A stretch of DNA of 64,000 nucleotides, from assembly GCF_035825295.1 (NCBI RefSeq), contig NZ_JAYMGI010000002.1, positions 6,710,001 through 6,774,000 of the forward strand, given 5' to 3'. Both the position numbers and the translations under genes were made by a program. Of the stretch, positions 57,417 through 64,000 are shown in pieces. The notes beneath the pieces were generated by a model that did no database searches, was not told the origin of the DNA, and saw nothing but the letters and a program-made list of their open reading frames with translations. The stretch comes from Actinacidiphila sp. DG2A-62. GTDB lineage: Bacteria; Actinomycetota; Actinomycetes; Streptomycetales; Streptomycetaceae. Each line of letters starts with the position of its first letter. The stretch's first letter is position 1.

Positions 57417-58613
57417 TCACGCCGCGGGGCGCGCCGCCGCATAGGACGCCACGCAGCGCGTCAGCGGGTGCTGCGGACCGAGCGCCGAGGCGGTGTCCCG
57501 CGCCAGCTCCTGCAGGCGGCGCGCCACCGCGGGCGTGCCGTTGATGCCCTCCAGAGCGCGCACCCGGCCGAAGAGCGCGGCGAAGGACGCCGGATCGTCC
57601 TGTGCGCCCTGCCGCAGGACCTGCTGCAGGGCCTGCCAGTAGCGGCCCTCCGCGTCGGCGTAGCGGCCCGTCGTCAGCAGGCCCTCGCCCTCCTCAAGGA
57701 GCGACCACACCAGGTGCCGCGCGCCCTGGTCGAGCGCGGTGGGCGTGCGCGGCACGGGAGCGGCGCCCCGCGCCAGGGCGCGCAGCCGGGACGCGGCCTC
57801 GCCCGCGCCCGAGGGCCGGTCCCGCGGGTCCTTGGCGAGCATCTGGTGGATCAGCCCGGCGAGTTCCGGCGGCACGTCGGGGCGGCGCCGCTCGATCCGC
57901 TCCGGCGCCTCGTGCACATGGAGGTAGGCCAGCCCCAGGGAGGTGCCGGAGGAGAAGGGCGGTCCCTCCGCGAGCAGCGCGTACAGCACGCAGCCGACCG
58001 CGTAGAGGTCCGAGCGCGCGGTGACGGTCCTGCCCTGCGCCTGCTCGGGGGAGAAGTAGGCGGGGGAGCCCATCACCGCCCTGGGGTCGGTGTAGCGGGT
58101 CAGCCCTGAGTCGCGCTGCGAGACCAGGCCGAAGTCGAGGATCTTCACCGTGCCGTCCGGCAGCACCATGAGATTCTCCGGCTTGACGTCCCGGTGCACC
58201 AGGCCGTGCTCGTGGGCGTGCTCCAGCCCGGCGCATATCTGCGCGCCGTAGGCGACCACCTCGGAGACCGGCAGCCCGCCGCGGTCCAGCAGCACCCTGC
58301 CCAGGTCGGTGCCGCGCAGCAGCTCCATCACCATGAACGGCCGGCCGTCGTGCTCGCCGGTGTCGTGCACCACCGCCACGTTCGGATGACTCAGCGCCGC
58401 CGCCGCGAGGGCCTCCCGGCGGAACCGCCCCTGCCGCTCGATCCGCTCCCCGTCCGCCCACTCCGCGCGCAGCGTGAGCACCTTGACCGCCACCCGGCGG
58501 CCCAACTGCTCGTCCAGCGCGGCGTACACCCGGCCGAACCCACCGCCCCCGAGATGCTCCTCCAGCCGGTAGCGGCCGCTCAGAAGCGTGCCCACACCGA
58601 TCTCGTCCGCCAC
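57417..58613 (-). CDS. soluble Ser/Thr protein kinase (PknB-type) with TPR-like tail
   Basis: A 398-residue Hanks-type kinase. The glycine loop is LGGGGFGRVY, with ATP-binding Lys44 (VAVKVL), catalytic loop HRDVKPEN (140-147, Asp142) and DFG (160-162). SPAYFSPEQAQG is the P+1 region. The C-terminal 110 residues are helical and tetratricopeptide-like (EEGEGLLTTGRYADAEGRYW), with no membrane helix or PASTA domains. It follows the NYN-FHA gene by 66 nt on the same strand, so the two are probably co-transcribed and may form a kinase and phospho-reader pair. Confidence 0.9.
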   Translation of the reverse strand: MADEIGVGTLLSGRYRLEEHLGGGGFGRVYAALDEQLGRRVAVKVLTLRAEWADGERIERQGRFRREALAAAALSHPNVAVVHDTGEHDGRPFMVMELLRGTDLGRVLLDRGGLPVSEVVAYGAQICAGLEHAHEHGLVHRDVKPENLMVLPDGTVKILDFGLVSQRDSGLTRYTDPRAVMGSPAYFSPEQAQGRTVTARSDLYAVGCVLYALLAEGPPFSSGTSLGLAYLHVHEAPERIERRRPDVPPELAGLIHQMLAKDPRDRPSGAGEAASRLRALARGAAPVPRTPTALDQGARHLVWSLLEEGEGLLTTGRYADAEGRYWQALQQVLRQGAQDDPASFAALFGRVRALEGINGTPAVARRLQELARDTASALGPQHPLTRCVASYAAARPAA

Positions 58614-58679
58614 CGCGTCACCCCCCCATGCCGCACGCGCGACCGCCGTCCCGCGCGTCCCCGGCCCTCGAACCGAGCG

Positions 58680-59840
58680 TCAGTCGTCGAACCCGTCGAA
58701 CCGTACGTCCACCATCGTCGGCCCGGCCGCCGCGGGCGCCGGCGGCGCGGACGCGGCCTCGGCACCGTCCTCCTCGAACACGAAACGACGCCCGCTCGGC
58801 AGGAGTTCCAGCCGGTCGTGCAGGACCACCGCGTCGCCGGTCCGCAGGTGCCAGACGACGCCGTGGTGCAGCGGGACCAGCTCGTCGCCGGCGGGGCGGA
58901 CCCGGCGCACGCGGGTGCCGTTGGCGCTGCGCTCGTCCAGGACCCAGAGCACCGAGCCGTCGTAGGAGAGCACCACGTGGGTGCGGCTGACCGACTCCAC
59001 CGCCCGGTCCTCCACCCACGCGCCGAGCGCCACGCCGCCCTCTCCGGGCGCGCGGCCCACCGCCAGGGGGACGTCCGCCGTCACCATGAAGCGGCCCCTG
59101 ACCGTGCCGTCCATCACCACCTTCACCTGGGCGCGGCGGGGCCTGGGACCCGCGTCCACGAGGTCCAGGCCGTGCGTCGGGCACAGCACCCGGTCCTTGC
59201 GCCGTCGCGGCAGGGCCGTGCCGGGCCGGTCGCCCGCGCCGAACAGCGGGCAGCCCGGCTCCGGGCAGCGCCACTCGCGGCTGAGCACCGCGCGGTGCGC
59301 GGTCGGCGCCCAGCGCCGCAGCACCCCCGCCTCCAGCAGCAGCCCTTCCTCCTCCTTGCGCGAGACCTGCCACTCCGGCGGCACCGGCATGATCCTCGGG
59401 CGCACCCCGATGACGCCGTCCTCCCCGAGGAACGGGCGCAGGAAGCGGTCCCGGCTGCCGGGGATCCACGGATAGGCGCGGTGGAAGTCCAGGAAGTTGT
59501 CCGCGCTGACCACCCGCACCGCGAGGGCGTCCGCCAGCTCCAGGATGCGGTCGTCGGCCCGCGGCAGCACCTCCAGCAGACCGGCGGCGTACCACTCCCG
59601 CAGCCGCTCCCGCTCCTGCGGCGTCAGCCGGCCGTCGGTGAGCAGCGAGCGGTCGGTGATCGCGTACACCTGCACCGACGGGTCCCGGGTGAAGGCGGCG
59701 AGCGCGTCGAGCAGGCCCTCGAACCGGGCCAGGTCCGCGGCGCGTTCACCGCCCAGCGCGGGTTCGCGGACGACGTTCGCCACGTCGATCACGTACTCGG
59801 CGGCGGAGGTGTCCAGCGTCAGGCGGCTTTCGCACTGCAT
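58680..59840 (-). CDS. NYN/PIN-nuclease-like protein with zinc ribbon and FHA domain
   Basis: A 386-residue protein. Residues about 15-120 look like a NYN/Zc3h12a-type PIN ribonuclease domain. Asp19 and Asn22 lie in YVIDVANVV, Asp63 in YAITDRSLL, Asp96-Asp97 in PRADDRILELA, and Asp114 and Asp118 in VVSADNFLDF; these are the expected acidic positions. A Cys/His cluster (WRCPEPGCPLF, then VLCPTHG) may bind zinc. The C-terminal FHA domain keeps AVGR, SVSRTHVVLSY and RSANGTRV. Kinase-controlled RNA cleavage is a reasonable but untested reading. ATG 59840 is used; the longer open frame upstream is not coding-like. It diverges from dinG by 102 nt. Confidence 0.8.
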   Translation of the reverse strand: MQCESRLTLDTSAAEYVIDVANVVREPALGGERAADLARFEGLLDALAAFTRDPSVQVYAITDRSLLTDGRLTPQERERLREWYAAGLLEVLPRADDRILELADALAVRVVSADNFLDFHRAYPWIPGSRDRFLRPFLGEDGVIGVRPRIMPVPPEWQVSRKEEEGLLLEAGVLRRWAPTAHRAVLSREWRCPEPGCPLFGAGDRPGTALPRRRKDRVLCPTHGLDLVDAGPRPRRAQVKVVMDGTVRGRFMVTADVPLAVGRAPGEGGVALGAWVEDRAVESVSRTHVVLSYDGSVLWVLDERSANGTRVRRVRPAGDELVPLHHGVVWHLRTGDAVVLHDRLELLPSGRRFVFEEDGAEAASAPPAPAAAGPTMVDVRFDGFDD

Positions 59841-59942
59841 GCGACCAGAAGCTAGCACCGGCGGCCCCGACCGGCCGCCGGATCGGTTCTCCGGCCGGAT
59901 CGGGACGGCACTGTCGGTGGTCCGCCGTAGGCTGGCCTCCCT

Positions 59943-61983
59943 ATGGACGCCACCACCAGCCCCCTGCCGCCGGCCGCCGAGGCGCAGGGCAAACCACAGC
60001 TCACCGACCTGCTCCACGCCGCCGTCACCGCCGTCGGCGGTGTGGAGCGGGACGGGCAGGTCACCATGGCCAAAGCCGTCGAGGCCGCCGTGGCCGACCA
60101 GTCCCACCTGCTGGTGCAGGCGGGCACCGGCACCGGCAAGTCGCTGGGCTATCTGGTGCCCGCGCTCGCCCACGGCGAGCGGGTCGTGGTGGCGACCGCG
60201 ACCCTCGCCCTGCAGCGGCAGCTGGTCGAGCGCGACCTGCCGCGCACCGTGCAGGCGCTGAAGCCGCTGCTGCGCCGCGAACCGCAGTACGCGATGCTCA
60301 AGGGCCGGTCCAACTACCTCTGCCTGCACCGGCTGCACGAGGGCGTGCCGCAGGACGAGGAGGACGGCCTCTTCGACCCCTTCGAAGCCGCCGCGCCGAC
60401 CAGCAAGCTCGGCCAGGACCTGCTGCGGATGCGCGACTGGGCCGACGAGACCGAGACGGGCGACCGGGACGGCCTCACCCCCGGCGTCTCGGACCGCGCC
60501 TGGAGCCAGGTCTCGGTCAGCTCCCGCGAGTGCCTGGGCGCCACCAAGTGCGCCTACGGCGCCGAGTGCTTCGCCGAGGCGGCCCGCGAGCGCGCCAAGC
60601 TCGCCGACGTGGTGGTCACCAACCACGCGCTGCTGGCCATCGACGCCATCGAGGGCGCGCCGGTGCTGCCGAGCCACGAGGTCCTGATCATCGACGAGGC
60701 CCACGAACTCGTCTCCCGCGTCACCGGCGTCGCCACCGGCGAGCTGACCCCGATCGGCGTCAACCGCGCGGTCAAGCGCGCCTCCAAACTGGTGAACGAG
60801 AAGGCGGCCGACGCGCTGCTGAGCGCCGCCGAGGGCTTCGAGCGGCTCATGGAACTCGCCCTGCCCGGCCGTCTGGAGGAGATCCCCGAGGACCTCGGGT
60901 ACACCCTCGCCGCGCTGCGGGACGCCTGCCGCCTGGTGATCACCTCGCTCGGCGAGACCCGGGACCGCTCGGTCCAGGACGAGGACGCGGTGCGCAAGCA
61001 GGCGCTGGCGTCCGTCGAGCATGTCCACGAGGTGGCCGAACGCCTGGTCCAGGGCTCGGAGTACGACGTGGTGTGGTGCGAGCGGCACGACCGGTTCGGG
61101 GCGTCGCTGCGGGTGGCGCCGCTGACCGTGTCCGGGCTGCTGCGCGAGAAGCTTTTCACCGAGCGCTCGGTGGTGCTCACCTCGGCCACGCTCAAGCTGG
61201 GCGGGGACTTCAACGGGGTGGCGGCGTCGCTGGGCCTGGCGCCCGAGGGCACGCAGCCGGCCGACGGCGAGGAGATGCCGCAGTGGAAGGGCGTCGACGT
61301 CGGCTCGCCCTTCGACTACCGCAAGCAGGGCATCCTCTACGTCGCCCAGCACCTGGCCCAGCCGGGGCGCGAGGGCAGCCGCGGCGACATGCTGGACGAA
61401 CTGGCCGAGCTGATCCAGGCGGCGGGCGGCCGCACCCTCGGGCTCTTCTCGTCCATGCGCGGCGCCCAGGCGGCCGCGGAGGCGCTGCGCGAGCGACTGG
61501 ACCATCCCATCCTGCTCCAGGGCGAGGAGACCCTCGGCGAGCTGATCAAGACCTTCTCCCAGGACGCCGAGACGTGCTTGTTCGGCACCCTGTCGCTGTG
61601 GCAGGGCGTGGACGTGCCGGGGCCGAACTGCCAGTTGGTGGTGATGGACCGGATTCCGTTCCCGCGCCCCGACGACCCGCTGATGAGCGCCCGGCAGAAG
61701 TCGGTCGAGGAGCACGGCGGCAACGGCTTCATGGCCGTGGCCGCGACGCACGCCGCGCTGCTGATGGCCCAGGGCGCCTGGCCTGGTCCGCGCCGCCTCG
61801 GACCGGGGCGTGGTGGCCGTACTGGACCCGCGGCTGGCCAAGGCCCGCTACGGCGGCTTCCTGCGCGCCTCGATGCCCCAGTTCTGGTACACCACCGACC
61901 GCAACCAGGTGCGGAAGTCGCTCGCGGCGATCGACGCGAAGGCGAAGGCGGAGGCGGAGGCGGCCGGGGCGTCCGGCGCGTAG
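59943..61983 (+). CDS. dinG: DinG/XPD-family ATP-dependent DNA helicase (one frameshift)
   Basis: An XPD-like helicase of about 680 residues. Walker A is AGTGTGKSLGYLVP and the DEAH box is LIIDEAHELVSR. The four-Cys Fe-S region includes YLCLH and SRECLGATKCAYGAECF. The helicase C domain has SLWQGVDVPGPNCQLVVMDR. After HAALLMAQGA the frame must change by +1 near 61779-61784 to read GLVRAASDRGVVAVLDPRLA and QFWYTTDRNQVRKSL, ending with TAG at 61981-61983. Without the change the frame runs on through lexA antisense. DinG unwinds 5'-3' and resolves R-loops. TAGGCT ends 9 nt before the ATG. No SOS box is visible. Confidence 0.88.
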
Positions 61984-62007
61984 CGGCCGCAGCCGGAACG
62001 CGCAGGT

Positions 62008-62035
62008 CCCGGCCGGGGCGCCCACCCCGGCCGGG
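62008..62035. terminator. bidirectional terminator, dinG / lexA
   Basis: CCCGGCCGGGG (62008-62018) and CCCCGGCCGGG (62025-62035) form a perfect 11-bp stem with a 6-nt loop between the convergent dinG and lexA genes. No T run follows. Confidence 0.75.
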
Positions 62036-62069
62036 CCCGTGCGACGCCGGAGAGGCGTCCCGCTCCGGC

Positions 62070-62849
62070 TCAGACGCGGCGCAGGACCGCCACCACCTTG
62101 CCGAGGATGGTCGCCTCGTCACCCGCGATGGGCTGGTACGCCGCGTTGTGCGGGAGCAGCCACACATGACCGTTGTCCCGCTTGAAGCGCTTCACCGTGG
62201 CCTCGCCGTCGAGCATCGCCGCGACGATGTCGCCGTTCTCCGCGACCGGCTGGCGGCGTACCGTCACCCAGTCCCCGTCGCAGATGGCGGCCTCGATCAT
62301 CGAGTCGCCGACCACCTTGAGCACGAACAGCTCGCCGTCGCCGACCAGCTGCCGGGGCAGCGGGAAGACGTCCTCGACCGACTCCTCGGCGAGGATCGGG
62401 CCGCCTGCCGCGATCCGGCCGACCAGGGGGACGTACGAGGCCGACGGCTTGCCCGTGGTGTCGGTCGGCTGCGGGTGGCCCGCGTCCGAGGCGCGCACCT
62501 CGTACGCGCGCGGCCGGTGCGGGTCCCGCCGCAGGAAACCCTTGCGCTCCAGCGCCATCAGCTGGTGGGCCACCGAGGAGGTGCTGGACAGGCCGACGGC
62601 CTGGCCGATCTCCCGCATGGACGGCGGGTACCCGCGGCGCTGCACCGAGTCCCTGATGACCTCGATGACGCGCCGCTGGCGCTCGGTGAGGCCGGAGCTG
62701 TCCGCGCGAATACCCGGGGGCCGTCCGGGAAGCGCGCGGGCCGCCTTGGGGGCGTTGTCGTCGTTCATCACGTCCAAGCTGCCGATTCGGTCCGGGGAGC
62801 GGTCATGGGCGTTGAGTGTGGCTGTGGCGCTCTCAGCGGCGGTGGTCAC
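62070..62849 (-). CDS. lexA: LexA, SOS repressor
   Basis: A 259-residue repressor. The winged HTH (LTERQRRVIEVIRDSVQRRG, REIGQAVGLSSTSSVAHQL) precedes the self-cleavage site Ala148-Gly149 (GRIAAGGPI) and the Ser183/Lys220 dyad (VGDSMIEAA, ATVKRF). The start GTG 62849 gives an extended N-terminus like other Streptomyces LexA; an in-frame ATG at 62768 (MNDDNAPKA) is possible. It is autoregulated through the SOS box at 62961-62975. Confidence 0.96.
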   Translation of the reverse strand: MTTAAESATATLNAHDRSPDRIGSLDVMNDDNAPKAARALPGRPPGIRADSSGLTERQRRVIEVIRDSVQRRGYPPSMREIGQAVGLSSTSSVAHQLMALERKGFLRRDPHRPRAYEVRASDAGHPQPTDTTGKPSASYVPLVGRIAAGGPILAEESVEDVFPLPRQLVGDGELFVLKVVGDSMIEAAICDGDWVTVRRQPVAENGDIVAAMLDGEATVKRFKRDNGHVWLLPHNAAYQPIAGDEATILGKVVAVLRRV

Positions 62850-62933
62850 GGCGGCCCCTTTTCACGATGTTCTCCACGTTCTCCCACCGCATGGACTGCG
62901 GTCGGCCCGCTGGCGGCACGGGCAGTTAGTACA

Positions 62934-62975
62934 ACGGTAGTGGGTTTCGAAAGGTTGCGCCAAACACACGTTCGA
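62934..62975 (-). promoter_or_regulatory. lexA promoter with SOS box
   Basis: Read on the minus strand, TCGAACGTGTGTTTG (62975-62961) matches the actinobacterial SOS box TCGAAC-N4-GTTYG. It overlaps a -35 TTGGCG (62963-62958), which is 18 nt from a -10 TACCGT (62939-62934). LexA bound there would block its own promoter. The leader to GTG 62849 is about 80 nt. Confidence 0.85.
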
Positions 62976-63024
62976 GTGAATTTGCATAAATCCGCTGACG
63001 TGATCAAGGTACCGGGTGTATTGA

Positions 63025-63040
63025 TCGAATGGAAGTTCGA
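63025..63040. promoter_or_regulatory. second SOS-like palindrome
   Basis: TCGAATGGAAGTTCGA differs from the SOS box core GAAC-N4-GTTC at one base and keeps the outer TCGA/TCGA symmetry. It lies 50 bp beyond the lexA SOS box, on the nrdR side. No promoter or gene that it would control is obvious. Confidence 0.45.
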
Positions 63041-63273
63041 TTCCCGAATTTCCCCCGGAAGCCCGAGCGGACCCCTGCGGCGACTCCGCCTCCCCGCGGG
63101 TGTCCCGCTCCCGAAGTGTGTCACCGCGCGCCCGGCGTGTTCACGGAAGCGCTTCTTCCGGTGGCCGCACACGCTCCGCGGCGTCTCGGGTCCGGTGCGT
63201 GTCCGCCGCGCCGCGATCGGCCGGGCATCGTGGCGACACGCCGCGAACGTTGGGGGGTGGTTGCGCGCCGATC

Positions 63274-63318
63274 CCACATCTAGTGGTTAGATGGGACCCG
63301 GCCACCACAAGTTGTGGT
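63274..63318 (+). promoter_or_regulatory. two NrdR boxes upstream of nrdR
   Basis: CCACATCTAGTGG (63274-63286) and the perfect palindrome ACCACAAGTTGTGGT (63304-63318) have centres 31 bp apart, about three helical turns. Paired boxes at that spacing are the hallmark of NrdR operators and are known in front of Streptomyces nrdRJ. nrdR starts 42 nt downstream. Confidence 0.85.
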
Positions 63319-63360
63319 CGCGGACAAGGCTTTGGGAAGCTTGGAAGGAAGTGGAGAACC

Positions 63361-63879
63361 GTGCACTGCCCCTTCTGCCGGCACCCTGACAGCCGTGTCG
63401 TGGACAGCCGGACCACCGACGACGGCGCGTCCATCCGCCGTCGCCGCCAGTGTCCGGACTGCAACCGGCGCTTCACGACGGTCGAGACCGCGACCCTCAT
63501 GGTGATCAAGCGCAGCGGCGTCACCGAGCCCTTCAGTCGTAACAAGGTGATCGCCGGCGTGCGCAAGGCGTGCCAGGGGCGTCCCGTCACCGAGGACGCG
63601 CTCGCCCTGCTCGGGCAGCGCGTCGAGGAGGCGGTCAGGGCCACCGGCAGTGCCGAGCTGTCCACCCATGACGTGGGACTGGCCATACTCGGCCCGCTCC
63701 AGGACCTCGACCTGGTCGCGTACCTGCGCTTCGCGTCCGTCTACCGCGCCTTCGACTCGCTCGAGGACTTCGAGACGGCCATCACGGAACTGCGCGAGCA
63801 GTTGCCACCCCAAACCCCCGGCGGACTCGACGAGGATCTCGGGATCCCCGCGCCCGCCCCCGCGGCCGCGGCGGACTGA
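63361..63879 (+). CDS. nrdR: NrdR, ribonucleotide-reductase gene repressor
   Basis: A 172-residue repressor. The N-terminal zinc ribbon (Cys3, Cys6, Cys31, Cys34: CPFC and CPDC) binds DNA. The ATP-cone (VIKRSGVTEPFSRNKVIAGV, ELSTHDVGLAILGPLQDLDL) senses ATP/dATP. The GTG start has GTGGAG about 7 nt ahead. In Streptomyces the next gene is nrdJ, the B12-dependent reductase; it would begin just beyond the window. It probably autoregulates through the two boxes upstream. Confidence 0.96.
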   Translation: MHCPFCRHPDSRVVDSRTTDDGASIRRRRQCPDCNRRFTTVETATLMVIKRSGVTEPFSRNKVIAGVRKACQGRPVTEDALALLGQRVEEAVRATGSAELSTHDVGLAILGPLQDLDLVAYLRFASVYRAFDSLEDFETAITELREQLPPQTPGGLDEDLGIPAPAPAAAAD

Positions 63880-64000
63880 GCCCGGCGGCACACCGGGCGG
63901 CGAAACGAGGCGAGCGCCGCCCGACGACTTGAACTTGCCGGAGCGCCATACGGGTGCGACGGCGGCAGACGACACACCGTGCCATGGGGAACAACCGGGC

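Larger units (their letters stand above)
62850..63360. other. lexA-nrdR divergent intergenic region
   Basis: A 511-nt region with no convincing gene. It carries the lexA promoter with its SOS box, a second SOS-like palindrome, two NrdR boxes and the nrdR leader. The part near 62970-63060 is notably A/T-richer than the rest of the window. Confidence 0.75.

Noticed and set aside
61984..63290. A 1.3-kb extension of the dinG frame
   Set aside because: It runs antisense through lexA and its promoter; it is an artefact of the frameshift at about 61780.
62850..63360. Cobalamin riboswitch ahead of nrdR
   Set aside because: No B12-box (GCCACTG-like) or fitting fold is visible. In S. coelicolor the riboswitch controls nrdABS, while nrdRJ has NrdR boxes, which are present here.

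Overview
The window is a stretch of chromosome from a high-GC actinomycete, almost certainly a Streptomyces or close relative. GC content is very high, many starts are GTG, and several genes have no Shine-Dalgarno sequence. From memory, the gene order matches the S. coelicolor core region around SCO5745 to SCO5804: osaA-osaB-ftsK, rimO-pgsA-cinA, clgR, dps, nei-lhr, recA-recX, miaB, miaA, dapF, rshA, hflX, an NI-siderophore cluster, lexA, nrdR. I see no prophage, IS element, integrase or CRISPR array.

Layout. 1-3.2 kb: 3' part of 23S rRNA, 5S rRNA and terminator, a catalytically degenerate DegT-family protein, tRNA-Thr(GGT). 3.2-12.8 kb: a SpoIIE-type phosphatase divergent from the giant osmoadaptation kinase OsaA (ten 92-residue HAMP-type repeats) and its partner OsaB. 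12.9-20.9 kb: ftsK, a RodZ-like HTH membrane protein, rimO-pgsA-cinA (overlapping), clgR, dps. 21-31 kb: nei and lhr (minus strand), an AraC regulator, azlCD, DUF3046, an AI-2E-type transporter. 30.5-32.3 kb: recA-recX behind an SOS box. 32.4-43.8 kb: FAD monooxygenase, a two-component pair, TAXI binding protein, miaB, a LigB-like protein, a small antitoxin-like protein, miaA, a membrane protein, dapF. 44.2-49.5 kb: an RSH alarmone enzyme, hflX, a trypsin-like lipoprotein. 49.8-56.6 kb: a four-gene NRPS-independent siderophore operon. 56.7-59.8 kb: FHA protein, Ser/Thr kinase, and a NYN/PIN-nuclease-like-FHA protein. 59.9-64 kb: dinG, lexA (SOS-controlled), nrdR with two NrdR boxes; nrdJ would be expected just outside.

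How the genes fit together. DNA damage and repair is a theme (recA, recX, lexA, dinG, lhr, nei, plus nrdR for dNTP supply), as is tRNA and protein maintenance (miaA, miaB, rimO, hflX, clgR). The accessory part is the siderophore operon followed by the kinase/FHA/nuclease-like group, which is the best candidate for something undescribed.

Two sequence-level patterns deserve attention. First, osaA, osaB, hflX and dinG are each interrupted by a single-base-type frameshift, and nei probably is too; this suggests residual indel errors in the assembly. Second, at least nine short tandem duplications (13-32 bp periods, plus one hexamer-based tract) sit at or just after stop codons between about 28.8 and 57.4 kb.
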